From NCBI GenBank assembly GCA_036417435.1, contig CM070904.1:17218835-17282834 (forward strand): a stretch of DNA of 64,000 bases, in the 5' to 3' direction. Of this stretch, positions 9,871-21,990 are shown in pieces; positions within the stretch are counted from its first letter, which is position 1; each line of letters starts with the position of its first letter. A model generated the notes under the pieces. The model had not been told where the DNA came from. It was given only the letters and a program-made list of their open reading frames with translations, and ran no database searches. The DNA comes from Inia geoffrensis. Its lineage: Eukaryota > Chordata > Mammalia > Artiodactyla > Iniidae. The translations under genes were made by a program, and so were the position numbers.

Positions 9871-11990
9871 CACCCAATAGTTTATCACTTGTCTCAGAAC
9901 CACTGATGAGTCGGAAAGCACTTCTCTAATAGAGATAGATAATACAAGCCCCCAGAAGGGGGGAAACATTCTCATTATCTCACTTTTTTTTCTCAACTAG
10001 ATTCCATTTGGTTAAGAATCTGTGGACAAAAAGATTACCCACTCATTGAGCTGGTCAACACTGAGCACTTGGAGAGTGTTTGGCTAGAGATGAAGCAACT
10101 CAGGTGAACAAGCATCTTATTTGTGATGACATCCTGGAATTACAGCAGGTATCATGTAAGCTTCACTGGTCACAATCCAACAAAATATATGTTTTTAATG
10201 TGCATATATTTGTTCTGAATTGCAATAATTTTAAATAGATTATCTCTTTACTCTGCCTTTGCCTTTGTGCATATATAATATTTATACTTAAGAAAGGGGG
10301 TAGAAAATTTTATATAGGGAACTGTAAAGCTATTTGACTAGTCCACAAAATAATTTAATATTTATTATCCACTCAAATATTATTTTATACTTATATAACT
10401 GCTACCCAGGTACCAAAATAATCTCCTACCTGATCTCCCTCAAAAGATGATCTCTGCCCTCACCACGTGAGACTTGCACTCTGGTTGCCTAGTGCCTTTA
10501 AAGCAAGTCACTTAACCTCTCCAAGAGAGAATTCCTTTCCCTATAGAATTGTGGAGTTCAGAGAAATTTTCAGTCAACAGTCAGGCTACTGTCAGGAGGT
10601 ACCTGGAAATGTGCAGGATTGATTTACGCAGTCTGAGTAACTGGGTGCCTGAATGACGCTAGACAGCGGGTCCGACCATGTACATACACAGCTCCACCCA
10701 ATGAAGAACTATCCCATCCAAACTCCCTCAGCAACTTTTTTAAGAGACGTAAGCTGAGAACTGATCTCTGAAGTTATATTCAATTCTAAAATTGCATAAG
10801 GGATAAGTTTTTACAGTGATGATGGTAGACCTTTCCGTTTTCTGCTCATCCCCTTTGGCCCTGACCATTTCAGTGCATGCCCTGAATTTCAACTGATAAT
10901 ACCTTTGTTACTCTGCTCCAAGTATCTCTTGGGCCTCCCCTTCGGCAGTCCACAGAAGTGGCTGGTAATGAATGTCTCTGGGATAGCCTTTAAATCAAGG
11001 ATTGAATCCACACTTCTCCCTCCTGTGGGCAGGCATGGTGATGTCTCTGAAGTGTGTTGTTCTAACATCATTTCCCAGAGCTCCTCAGAGGATTAAACTC
11101 CAGGTGCCCGGAGTCTAAGATGCTTGACTATATACCCTTTATCGGTACCTTTCCTTCCCAGTCCTACTTTCTCACTGGGATTTCTTAAGATCACCTCCCA
11201 GTAATCTACTTCTACTGAAATCCATGCCTATGTCTGCTTTTGTGGGAGTCCAAATTGAGACAATTATGTATGAGCTGTAAGTATTAAAGAGGCTCAGAGA
11301 AGGGATGTGTCTTAGCAGTATTTGTTCGAACTGTCAGGAATGGATTCGCTGAAAATGGAGGCTTATGTTAGGGATCTGAAGTGGAAAAAGGAGAGGAGAA
11401 CAATGGAATATTGAGTCAGCTGTATGCAGACTATGACTTTGAATTACAGTGCAGATTTTACACCACCGAGGGGCAGTAGCTGTATTAGATAAGCAAGTAG
11501 AAACACTTAGCCATAAAGACCTCTTGGACATTGAGACACAGAACTGCTCCAATGATAAAATAACACAAGAGTTTCTATACACAAGGACCAAAAGATATTC
11601 TATCAGCATATATAAATCAGAAACCACAGACACATTATTACAATGTTACCCTTCACATATTTTCTGAGTGCTTACTGAACACGGGACTAAGCATTGCGAT
11701 TTCTTGAACCTCACTCATGAACGAGACTTCTATCTGGCCAACTACCAAAAGAGAGAGTACCATGCCAAGAACTTCCCAAAAAAGGAAAGATTCACTTCCT
11801 ATCTATATAAAATAGCATCCAAATATCTGGCTGTCCTAGAAATCTCTTCAGCATCAAGTCACAGAAACAAACCACTAAATACTCTAAGAATGTAATTCCT
11901 TGAGGTCTTGGATAAATATGCATCCTCCCAGCAGCAAAGTATGAAAGTCATGTAGCAGCCATAGTTACAATCATTAAACAAAGAAACACA
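9871..11990. other. Unassigned, with a weak MIR-like trace
   Basis: Around 10480-10570 'aagtcacttaacctctccaa' resembles the MIR core, but the rest is too decayed to call. The remainder is unassigned. Overlapping open frames on both strands at 10889-11096 and 11334-11667 show no domain. Confidence 0.4.
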
Positions 11991-12215
11991 TTCTTTGTTT
12001 TCGTTTTTGTTTTTTTTGCGTACGCGGGCCTCTCACTGTTGTGGCCTCTCCCGTTGCGGAGCACAGGCTCCGGACGCGCAGGCTCAGCGGCCATGGCTCA
12101 CGGGCCTAGCCGCTCCGCGGCATGTGGGATCCTCTCGGACCGGGGCACGAACCCGCATCGGCAGGCGGACTCTCAACCACTGTGCCACCAGGGAAGCCCC
12201 CATGTTCTTTGTTTT
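11991..12215 (-). mobile_element. CHR SINE with target-site duplication
   Basis: Minus-strand tRNA-derived SINE at 12002-12204, with T-rich tail at the left and the 'gcttccctggtgg' head at the right. The target duplication ttctttgtttt is perfect (11991-12001, 12205-12215). Compared with the sibling copies it lacks about 9 nt just 3' of 'cgaacccg', in the region between the B box and the head. Frames of 80-92 codons through it encode nothing real. Confidence 0.93.
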
Positions 12216-12444
12216 ATGTCCCATTCTATACAGTTGATTTATCAGCCCTGCCTAGTGGTAAGATTCCTCCTAATATTACCAGTTGTGATACTGTTATTGT
12301 GATTAAATGGAAAGTTATAAAAGGGGTAAAAAAAATACACGTGTTCAGCATTTTTAATGCATCTAACAGTGTTAGGTGTATCAATATCTCTGTTTTATAA
12401 TTTCATATAATTTCGTATATATAGTTAGAATGTATCATTGTATC

Positions 12445-12575
12445 AATACATAGCCTTATATTTTGCAAAGGAGGAAACTGAGGCTCAGAGACATTAAGTA
12501 ACTTTCCCAGGATCACTATAACTATGCATTGCAGACATGAGATTACAACCCAAGTCTTTCTGCCTGCAAAACACA
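12445..12575 (-). mobile_element. MIR SINE
   Basis: 'gaggaaactgaggctcagag', 'ttaagtaactttcccaggat' is the reverse complement of the MIR core, followed by 'cccaagtctttctgcctgc'. Confidence 0.75.
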
Positions 12576-13204
12576 TACTTCCCACTTGCTACATTTGGGT
12601 AGGAGATATCAGCATATGAGAAGCTTATTGGTGGGAACTAGAGAGAGACATTCTACTTCACTATACATATGGAAGATATGAGTAACTGAAATTATAGCTA
12701 TGAAATTGTAATGCATTTTCTACTGGATTTCACAGAAATATATAACTTGAAGTCATTTAGTCAATCTATATTTGTAAAATAACCCTGCAAATACTCCCAA
12801 CTAGAAACTCATTAGAATAATCATCACACTAAGATGAAGCACTGATATATTCTAATCAAATGCTCTTGGTTTCCAGAATGGCTTTCCATCTTTGGTCCAG
12901 GGGAAAATATCATGGCAAATATCACCTAATGTTTTCAATACTGGGTCTCATTTTTGTAAATGAGAGTCTGTTTGGGATATTTTATGTTTCACAAAGATGT
13001 TAATTTGATCATATTTAAAAGAAGTCAAGGACATAGGGAGAAGCTGATGGGGATATAAAAATACAAATTTTGGTCAGATGCACGTTTCACTACTTTTCTA
13101 CAGTTGTCTGACTAGGGCCATAAAAAAATGTCACAAGTGGGCATCGTCTTCCTTCCATATTGTAATATATCTCATATACCTAGAAATGTATTCTGAATAG
13201 TTAC
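12576..13204. other. No recognisable feature
   Basis: AT-rich sequence up to the L1 3' end. Part of 13020-13204 may be a decayed upstream portion of that L1. Confidence 0.4.
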
Positions 13205-13725
13205 ATTTTCTCTACCATTTGATCCAGCAATCCCACTTCTGAATATTTGTCTAAAATAACTGAAGTCAGGATCTCAAAGAGATCTATGTGCACTCCCACG
13301 TTCATAGTTCACAAGAGCCAAGGTGTGGAAAACCTAAATGTCCACTGACGGGCAAATAAAAAAAAAAAAGAAAATGTAGCATATATACAGTGGAATATTT
13401 TTCAGCCTTAAAAAAGGAAGGGAACTCTGCAGTATGTGACAGTGTAAATGAACCTTGAGGACAGTATGCCAAGTGAAAAAGCCCTGTCACAGAAAGACAA
13501 ATACTGCATGATTTCACTTATGTGTAGCATCTAACTTAGTCAGATTCATAGGGGGAGGGGGAAATGGGCATGAGAAAGATAAATACATTTTAGAAATCTG
13601 CTCTATAACATTTTACTTATAGTCAACAATAACGTATTGTACCCTTAAACATTTAAGAGGGTAGATCTCACGTTAAGTGTTCTTCCCATATTAAAATAAA
13701 AATAATCAAGTGAAACAAAGGAAAA
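13205..13725 (+). mobile_element. Ancient L1M 3' end
   Basis: Opens with the ORF2 C-terminal text (catttgatccagcaatccca, i.e. FDPAIPLL), continues with 'gtggaatatttttcagcctt' and 'tactgcatgatttcacttat', then the 3'UTR 'aacaataacgtattgtaccc' and 'gtagatctcacgttaagtgt', ending A-rich. Frameshifts and stops throughout. Confidence 0.85.
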
Positions 13726-15318
13726 AAAAGAAAAAAAAATCATAAATCTAGTATCTGTGAAGATACCAAACTGAGAGTCAAGATATTTATATTCTAGATT
13801 TGGTTCAAACCTTCATTCTCTATTCAACCTTGAGTAGTATTAGAGCCCAGAGAGATCTTAAGAGGCCATGAAGTTCATCTTACAGATAGAAAAGAATAAG
13901 AAAAAGAAAACAAACCCAGAAACTCCTGAAAATGAAGTGACTGACTGAAAGTAACCCTACTAAAAAAAAAGCTAGGCTAACACAGGGGTTAGGGCTGCTG
14001 ACTCCAAGATTAGTGCTTTTTAAAAACATTTTATGGGCTGTTTCCTTTGCCTTTATGATATGGCTTCAGCAACATCATTCCAAAGCTCTAAAATTCGATC
14101 ATTTTATGATATGAAGATATTCTCATATCTGTAAGCTACAATAGATGAAATAAGAGAAATCTGAAGCCATACATTTTTTTTTTTGGAAGAAGTTAGAAAG
14201 TCATATTGCTATAAAGGAGTTTCACTTGGAGAAGAAAAAAATAGGTCAGCTTTGCATTCAGAGCCTGGGATCAACACTAAAGTCTGTCATCAACAAGGCT
14301 GGGAGAGTAGGAAAAATAAAGTTTCAGAATCAGGGCTTCTTATAGAAATGTTGGGAAAACCATAATTTCTGTGGCGCTGGAGTAGCCTCCCTAACATGCT
14401 ATATCTCATTTCCTGGAAGATACTAATTTACTCTTGAAATGTTCATTGCTTAGATTAAGATTGAGTTTTTGAAGTGTGTTCCCACATAATTTATGCAGGA
14501 GAAAAATAGGCTCTTCCCTCGAGCATATTAGTATTAGCAAATTGGTATTCTACAGTAATTTGAAAATGATCTATTTTATATAATCATTTTACATTTCACT
14601 CCCCTACTGAAAAGTTAGGATCTTGGTTATCATTTTTTTTTCTCTTTGATTTCCTGCATGAAGGCGTTTTATGCACTAAAATTCAAGAATATTAGTCACA
14701 CAATCCAGCTTTTATTACAATTCTATTTCCTTTTTGCTGTGAGAATGCAAGCTACATTGACCTGATATAATATAGATATGTAGGGGAAAAGACTCATGTC
14801 TTAAGATACTAATTTGCAACCACTATCAAGTGGGTGGATTAATTGACTGACACACCTAGGAATATCAATGTTCTATTAGAACTATGCCTTCGAAAGATAT
14901 TTATTTTGGCCAATATTGTTTCCCTTTTTTTTTTTCTTTCTCTCTCTTTTTTTTTTTTTTATTTTTTTAGCTTTTTTCTACCATCATACAAAGTACGTGC
15001 AGTTTTGCAGTTCTCTTAAAGACAATACAAACCAGCCAATTCCAAATACGCATATCCTGCTTACACCAGGGTAGTGGTGCTGGGGAGCAGATAGAATTTA
15101 AAGGATGCGTATAGCTTATCCTCAGGTAACTGAAGAGCTCTTTCAATAATTAAGCTGCTGAATATTTACAAGCATTTTAAGAAGAGAAGATACAAGACGT
15201 ATTGTTTTATTTACATGGGTAATCACAAAACTCATTATTTTTCAAATACTGGGGTCTCTGCCCATGTAGCTCTTAGTTAGCTGTGTTGGGATTGGTTCTA
15301 CAATTTACTTCATCTTGA
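13726..15318. other. Unassigned, with T-rich low complexity
   Basis: No family recognised. 13855-14030 may be a very decayed minus-strand MIR. 14929-14970 is a T/CT-rich low-complexity block. The rest is AT-rich unique-looking sequence. Confidence 0.4.
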
Positions 15319-15323
15319 ACACA

Positions 15324-15354
<31 letters not shown>
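15319..15354. repeat. (CA)n microsatellite
   Basis: About 17 CA units with one 'aa' interruption near the left end. It abuts the MLT1-type LTR. Confidence 0.95.
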
Positions 15355-15364
15355 TTATACTGCT

Positions 15365-15868
15365 TGTGGTAGCTCGCCTCCAAGATGGCCCCCAAGAGCT
15401 TCTCTCCTGGTATTCTTACATCAAGTCCTCTCCAACCATGAATTTGGAGCTGATCTCAGTAACTAATAGCATATTGTAGAAATAATTTGTGACTGAAGAG
15501 ACTAGTCATAGAAGACATTTCCTCTACTGCAGGCTCTATCTTGAAGCACTCACTCTGGGGAAAGGCAGCTGCCATTCCTGAGCCTTAAACAGCCCTATGA
15601 GAGAGGCCCATGTGGGAAAACCTCCCACCAGTGGTCTACCTGACATCCATGGGAGTGGATCATTTTGGAAGCAGAGCCTTGAGCACCAGTCAAGCCTTGA
15701 TGACTGCAGCCCTGACTAACATCTTAACTCTAACCTTACTAGAGATCCACACAGTTAAGCTACCCCCTTATTCCTGATCCACAGAAACTAGGTGAGATAG
15801 TAACTCTTTAATGTTTAAGTTACTAACTTGGTGGATAATTGGCTTTGCAGCAATTGATGGCTAATACA
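15365..15868 (+). mobile_element. MLT1-type LTR (ERVL-MaLR)
   Basis: Starts 'tgtggtagctcgcctccaag' and closes with the characteristic tail 'cctgatccacagaaactagg', 'ttgcagcaattgatggctaa', 'tacac'. The middle 'gatgactgcagccctgacta' is also typical. Length about 500 bp, solo LTR without internal sequence. Confidence 0.8.
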
Positions 15869-16509
15869 CAGCATTTTCTTGATTAAAAAAAAAGTAAATA
15901 TTCTCTATTGACTTCCCACTAAAGAAGACGAGGATGTAGCGCCCATATATTCACCCTCAACCTCACTATGAACTACTTATTATTCCCCATCCATCTATCT
16001 CTCCATCCAATATAGGTATATTATCATTTTAATAAGTAAATATTCAGTAGTTTCACTATTAATGACAGCATCAATATTCTCCAGAGCTGAGCCATTAACT
16101 ACATTTTTTTTACTCAAAACAATTTTGGTTCCACTAAAGTAAATAATTCATTCTTTAAAACATTCTTTAAAGTATTCTGTGTAACAAAAACTAAATTATC
16201 TCAAAACTCTCCAAATAGATAGTAAATGTTCCACACAATAGGCTCTAGTATTCTACCAGAGTGTTTGCTTTTATTTATTTTTACTTATTTTCAACTTGGA
16301 CTCATTGTGTGACAGCTTACCATTCTCTTGATTTTAAAATGGCATCCTGGGGTACCTTTTCACTACCACCCGGCTAATTCACTTTTCATGTCTCCCATGA
16401 GAGATCCCATGACTCCCGAAAACCAATCTCCTGCCTTCTCTCTTTGTGATTTTCATTTTTTTTTTTTTTTTCTGAAACATATTGTCTAGTAGTTGCCTGA
16501 GAAAGTCAT
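15869..16509. other. No recognisable feature
   Basis: AT-rich; T run at about 16457-16471. No family recognised. Confidence 0.4.
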
Positions 16510-17200
16510 TGGTTTTTGAGATTTGTAGATCTGAAAATGCCTTCATTCTACCATCATGCTCTACTGAACAGGTATGAAACTCCAGCTTGGGAATCATTTT
16601 CCCTCAGTATTTTGAAGGTGTTCAGTACTCCCCAATGTCTTCTATCATGTAATTTTGCCACTGAGAAAAATCCTTCTGATATTTCATCCTCTGTATTGCC
16701 AAATCTATTTTCTCCTCTGTAAAACTTCAGGGTCTTCTCTTTTTCTTCCACATTCCATAATTTCATAATTACGAGCCTTTGAATCTTTTTAACCCCATCC
16801 ATTGTTATTGGTACTCAGGCTAGAAATACATATCTTTAAAATGTAGAAAATTTTAAAAATTATTTTGAAAATAGTTTCTTTTTCATTTTCTCTCTTCTCT
16901 CTTTCTGGAATTCATATTGACCTTTATGGATTGGTCTTCTATATGTTTTCATTTTCCCTTTTATATTATATATATTATAATATACATTATTTTTCAACAT
17001 CTTTAACTTGAATAAAATTTGTATTACTTTTTAAAATACTGTATCCATATTTCTTTTAAATTTCCAACACTTGTTTTTCCTTTTCCAAATGTTCTTTAAC
17101 ACCGCATCTTCTCATTAACAAAAAATTTTAGAAAATTTCTCTGCAGATGTTAATGAGTTTTTCATTTTTTCTGCTTCCCACAATGTCTCCATTACTTTCA
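16510..17200. mobile_element. Possible ancient interspersed repeat, family unknown
   Basis: Phrases such as 'ccctcagtattttgaaggtg', 'ccaatgtcttctatcatgta' and 'cttctctttttcttccacat' echo a dispersed mammalian repeat that I have seen but cannot name. Very T-rich and without an open frame of note. Confidence 0.3.
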
Positions 17201-18370
17201 CATTTTATATCTCTAGTTTGCTTATTATTGTTTCTTTCGTGGTAAAAGCTTACCACATTATCTGATCACCACACAATCATTCACATTTAATAAAAAGACA
17301 CTAAAGGATGATTGGAAATTCTTATCAGAGACACAGTTTGATGAATGGTGATTCTTACTGTAGAGTGACCAGACAGAGTCATTTTATATGTGACAAACTA
17401 TGTGGCAATATCTGTGCATCTTTTCTCTTAGACTTCTCCACTTTCAGATGAGCATCTTCCAAATTGTTTTATGAGACAGTACAGTTAGCAGGCAGAGTTT
17501 TTGCCTCTCCCCAGAGTTCCAGCAGGGGACAGGAGTGGGAGATGTGTCATCATTCAGGATATAGACTAAGTATCACTTTCTGCTATTTAATAAGCTCTTG
17601 TTCCTTTAGCTGACTTGGCATCTCCAAGGCCAGATACACAACTGTGTTTTTATTCTACCATCTTTAATTAGAAGTCTAGGCTACTCCATTTTGGAATATC
17701 TCTAAGTTTTAGAATAGTTAAAATAAAATATATTGCTTTTGAATTTAAATTAATCTCTCCATGATTTCTACATTTTGAGTCTGAGCCTGATTCCTGGGTT
17801 GCAATATAAGATATATCTAGCCAGGACCCAACTTTTCTATATTCCACCTACTAAAGTGTCCTCATCTACCATATATGAGACACTGAATATATATGTTGCG
17901 CCAGGTGTTATAAACAGGTGTGATGTGGAACTAACAATCTAGTGAAAAAGATGCACGTTAAACATGTAAAAAAATGAATCGATAATATTAGGTTATAACA
18001 AATACTAAAGGACAAACGAAAGGGACAATACAATGGAAGGATTATCTGCTTTTATTTTTGCACATTGCTTCTAAACATGCTACTGAAAATGATTTGAGAA
18101 TGTTTTTAACAGCCACAACATGCTACTGACTCATGTTGTGCTAAAGGTAATCAACTAAAATTCTCATGTATATTTTTTTCATATAAACAGTCATTATATA
18201 GAATCTCTCCCTGTATATTTGTGTAAATATGTTTGCTTTCATTTTTTTTGTTTTTACTAAATGTGAGTTTTTGTACCTATTAACATTAAATTTCCTGTTG
18301 TGAAGAAACATCTAATTTCTTACACTATTGAAATATAATTGAATTAATTTGTATCATTTTTCTTTTCGAG
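17201..18370. other. No recognisable feature
   Basis: AT-rich sequence without recognisable repeats. It ends in the pyrimidine-rich run that precedes the candidate exon. Confidence 0.4.
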
Positions 18371-18468
18371 TATGATGGCCAAGTCTACCACACCTGCATA
18401 CACTATACCTTCTCTGACATTAGTATTCAAGTCATTGACATGATGGTGGAAGGGATCAAGGCAAAGCC
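18371..18468 (+). pseudogene. Candidate exon or exon relic, unrecognised
   Basis: A 98-bp segment preceded by a pyrimidine-rich stretch and a non-ideal 'gag' acceptor, and followed by a perfect gtaagt donor (18469-18474). One plus frame is open across it and reads YDGQVYHTCIHYTFSDISIQ followed by VIDMMVEGIKAKP. Base composition is noticeably less AT-biased than the neighbours. I do not recognise the peptide. The reverse strand is also open here, and no partner exon in a compatible phase was found, so chance or a pseudogene remains possible. Confidence 0.25.
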
Positions 18469-18785
18469 GTAAGTACCCATCTGGGCTAATATAACTTCAT
18501 TAATCAACTTTAGACTTTAGCTTTGTTGTTGTTTTTTAATTTTCTGTGAACCTTTGGTTTTCCTTCTTAGAACTCTTTTCTCCCCACTTTTAGACAGAGG
18601 AGTCACACAGACTACTCAAGAGCCATCCCAACCTGAGCTGGTCAAGGGCTGGACTGCATTTGAACAGTTCTAATGGAGGCAGAAAAGGAAAATTATAAGC
18701 TTTCATTCTTTCTCTTCTATTTGCCTGATATGTTATTCATCAATTATCTTTTAAAGTGGTAGAGGACATGCATTTTCATGAACTT
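18469..18785. other. No recognisable feature
   Basis: Sequence between the candidate exon and a SINE, nothing identified beyond the gtaagt donor-like site at its start. Confidence 0.4.
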
Positions 18786-19022
18786 AAAAAAATAGGTACA
18801 GGGCTTCCCTGGTGGCGCAGTGGTTGGGAGTCCGCCTGATGATTCAGGGGACGCAGGTTCGTGCCCCGGTCTGGGAGGATCCTGCGTGCCGCGAGGCGGC
18901 TGGGCCCGTGAGCCATGGCCGCTGAGCTTGCGCGTCCGGAGCTTGTGCTGCGCAACAGGAGAGGCCACAACAGTGAGAGGCCCGCGTACCACAAAAAAAA
19001 AAAAAAACAAAAAACAGGTGCA
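18786..19022 (+). mobile_element. CHR SINE with target-site duplication
   Basis: Element 18801 to about 19008: head 'gcttccctggtggcgcagtg', B box 'ggttcgtgcc', body 'gggcccgtgagccatggc', tail of 15 A then 'caaaa'. The imperfect target duplication is aaaaaataggtaca (18787-18800) and aaaaaacaggtgca (19009-19022). Frames of about 70-90 codons on both strands are SINE readings. Confidence 0.93.
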
Positions 19023-19119
19023 CAGGCCCTATTTCTATTGCAAGAACACTTATATCAGCCTCGTACTGGGCAAGCAGAAACCTCCTTGAGGCCCAGCCCA
19101 GGAAATCAACACTGGCATT

Positions 19120-19177
19120 CACATCCTGTCTTTTTAATTTTGACTTTTCACACCCTGTGTTTTTAATTTTGACTTTT
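19120..19177. repeat. 29-bp tandem duplication
   Basis: Two adjacent 29-bp units (19120-19148, 19149-19177), both containing 'tttttaattttgactttt', with about 27 of 29 positions identical. Confidence 0.9.
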
Positions 19178-19984
19178 GTGATATCTTTACAGCAGGATTG
19201 AGTCTAATGAACAGAGATGAACCTTCTTCCCCCACTGCTTGAGGATATTCCTTCAGAAATCCTAGGCTCATTTGAACTCAAAGTCTCCACTATCAGGTTG
19301 AGAGTCCATCAAACAAGTGTTTGAGTAGCTGTGATCTGCTGCCAGATCCAACAATCCAGCTCTCAAGAGGAAAGTAAGAGAAACAATTCAAAGGAAATTA
19401 ATCAGTACCCAGTGACAGGTTACACAGGATGAAGTAGACAAGAAAAGAACACATTTGACTTATAAGTAGTGCTATTTGGTTTAGCTTGGTTTTGTCTTCT
19501 AGACTTACACTTTCAGTTTGAATCTATTCCTTTAGCTAAAATAAAATGCTTGATAAAAACTTCTTTTAATTATATTATTTTCTTTGCAGTTATGATAAAT
19601 TTTAAAAAATGTGTGAAAGTACACATTGAGAAATAAATGTCTAATGTTTGAGTTTCCCCTGTAGAATATTAAAAAGCACTTTTATTTCAGGAATTAAGAT
19701 TGCATCTCAAATTGTTACTAATGCTTAAAAATACCCTTATTGAACAATTATTTCTTAGACAATAAAAATTTAATTTTGTGAGCTAGTATCAATAGATATA
19801 TGTTAATTAAAATGCCTAATAAAATTTTTCATTAAGAATCGTGTATTAACTTGTATGTCAATTTAAACTTTAGCTAGAGATCTTCATACTGCCAACTCTA
19901 TATGCCATGAATTTGACAGGTGCAACATCATCTAAAGATATATATATTAAAAAAACAAAGGCATTGAACTTTTAAATCACGAGA
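19178..19984. other. No recognisable feature
   Basis: AT-rich stretch without recognised repeats. Confidence 0.4.
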
Positions 19985-20150
19985 TCTGGGTTTGAATCTC
20001 TGTGTGACTTCTCATCACATACTTAACCTTCAGAGCTTAGTTGCTGATTCTGCATAGTACACATACTAATTGCCATATAGAGGATAGTTGGGAGGATGAA
20101 AGAGAAGATGGTCCTATCACATAGTAGGTACTCCACAAATGTTGATTTAA
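19985..20150 (+). mobile_element. MIR SINE
   Basis: 'tctgggtttgaatctctgtg', 'catacttaaccttcagagct', then 'gttgggaggatgaaagagaa' and 'cacatagtaggtactccaca' follow the MIR consensus order including its 3' end. Confidence 0.75.
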
Positions 20151-21054
20151 TTTGAGTTTAAAATGCAAGGCAAATGTTTCTGTTTTTGAAATGATTTACT
20201 TGAGTGAATTTTAGTTCCTTTGATCACAAGACAGGAATATTCTTGGCTGGACAATGTCATTATTTGACAGTTGGTAAAACCTTTGCTCATCTGTTGGCTT
20301 TCTCTCCCTCTTCACTCAACATTTCTCTCGTCTTCAGTTTACTCTATACTGAGGAAAATGAAAGCTAAGGAAAATGCCAAGTACATCACTTAAATTTGAA
20401 AGGAGAATACATTTATCCTTAGTATGCACAGAATCATGATATGAGAAAAGAGAGAAATCACGCAAAATTTGGAAAATACTTACATAAAAATTAAATAAAA
20501 GGAAACTAAGATAACTGGAGTTTGAGGCTCTTGGTTAAAACAAAAAGCTTAACTCACAATTTGGAAGGTTATTCAATTACTACATGGTGTGATTAAGTCA
20601 CTGGATTTTGTAGGACTTCATAAACACGATTACCAGAATCAAATAATATACAACCTATTTTCTACAAGCAAAGAATGTTAAGAGAAAGACCCAGACACAG
20701 GTGAGAGACACAAATCTATTATAAATTCTATAACATTTAAGAAGATTCTTGGCAAGAAAAGTGTTTAGAAAATGATAAATCCCAAATTAGGTATTTTTCC
20801 ATAATTCTCAATTACATATATGCCAACTTCAGTTTCTATTTAGATATTCAGAAAATAAATGAAATGTGGGACTTTTTTCTGGGAGTATGGAGCATGTGAG
20901 AGAGGATGCTATTGTAACAGGGAAGAACAAAATCTGACGTCATGTTAGATCTGTTTCTTTTACTTTAACCTTTGCTTTCCATTGCTTTTGTTCTGTCTAT
21001 AGCTACAGGCATACATAATAGCCTGCCTTGGGGAACCCTGCCCCTATGCCTTGA
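20151..21054. other. No recognisable feature
   Basis: AT-rich stretch without recognised repeats. Confidence 0.4.
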
Positions 21055-21408
21055 TGTTAAACTAAAGTGCCTTTGTTCAGCTCACAGGGAAACACCCTGA
21101 TCCTGCCCACCTGTGAATGGCTGCAGAAAAGAAGAAACAAACACATTCCCTCCCTGAGGCTGGCCAAAACCAGGAGATATTTTGTAGGACTTATGGCCTT
21201 TTTACTTTACTTCCTCACCTCCTCCCTCTCTCTGTTCTATAAAAGAAACTAGCATCCTGACCCCGATAAAACGGTACTCTAGGACCCTAGTCTGCCATCT
21301 CCTCGGCTGCCCAGCTTTCCAAATAAAGTCGTATTCCTTGCCTCACCACCTCATCACTGATTTATTGGCCTGTCGTGCAACGAGCAGAGTGAGCTTAGAG
21401 TCGCTAAC
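21055..21408 (+). mobile_element. Endogenous retrovirus solo LTR (class I-like)
   Basis: About 354 bp bounded by TGTTA...TAACA. It has a TATA-like 'gttctataaaag' (about 21234), a polyA signal 'ccaaataaagtcgtattcct' (about 21318) and a typical R/U5 'tttattggcctgtcgtgcaa'. No internal viral sequence follows. Instead a SINE lies one base beyond its end. The left border could lie up to 30 bp further upstream. Confidence 0.75.
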
Positions 21409-21409
21409 A

Positions 21410-21643
21410 CTGTGTGCAGCTTTTTTTTTTTTTTTTTGCGGTACGCGGGCCTCTCACTGTTCTGGCCTCTCCCGCTGCGGAGCACAGGCTCCGGACGCGC
21501 ACGCTCAGCGGCCATGGCTCACGCGCCCAGCCGTTCCGCGGCATGTGGGATCCTCCCCGACCGGGGCACGAACCCGTGTCCCCTGCATCGGCAGGTGGAC
21601 TCGCAACCACTGCGCCACCAGGGAAGCCCCTGTGTGCAGCTTT
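21410..21643 (-). mobile_element. CHR SINE with target-site duplication
   Basis: Minus-strand SINE at 21424-21629, tail of about 16 T at the left and head at the right. The target duplication ctgtgtgcagcttt is perfect (21410-21423, 21630-21643). It inserted immediately beside the LTR end. Confidence 0.94.
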
Positions 21644-21795
21644 GTTGTTGTTTACTGGTTTATTTGTCTACTTTCACCAATACCTTACACAACTTGTCAG
21701 GACTCAGCATGCTTACCTCTGACTATTTGAGAGTGGACTAATGTTAATATTGGAGAGTCCAAGATTTTACTCGTGTGCTGACGTTAAAACATGTT

Positions 21796-21900
21796 TCGTT
21801 CTTTTTTTTCCTCACTACCTTCTTTTCTCTTTCTTCCCTCCTTTCTTCCTCTTGTTTTTCCCCCTCCTACTTCTTCCTCCATCTTTGTTTTTTCTCTCAG
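21796..21900. repeat. Polypyrimidine tract
   Basis: About 100 bp dominated by C and T, ending 'tttttctctcag', which has the form of a strong splice acceptor. Confidence 0.8.
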
Positions 21901-21990
21901 ATTACAAAATTTAAATGCAAGAAAGAACTGACCCTTTCTGGTTTGGAAACATTACTGAAGAAGTTCAACAGAAAGTCATCCAGGTGCTAA
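21901..21990 (+). pseudogene. Candidate terminal exon, unrecognised
   Basis: Directly after the polypyrimidine-AG acceptor-like tract, one frame reads ITKFKCKKELTLSGLETLLK and nine further residues to a stop at 21988. It is lysine-rich with a possible amphipathic helix. It does not join in frame to the 18371-18468 segment: the shared phase hits a stop after about ten codons. No family recognised; chance is quite possible. Confidence 0.15.

Noticed and set aside
21338..21741. Overlapping frames of 102-130 codons with recurrent peptides such as SGLSRCGAQAPDA
   Set aside because: The same peptide reappears at every CHR SINE (12, 18.8, 21.4, 41.3, 45.0 and 61.8 kb); these are SINE translations, not a gene family.
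18371..21990. Two-exon gene joining 18371-18468 to 21901-21990
   Set aside because: The splice phase does not fit: joining them leads to a stop after about ten codons in the second segment.
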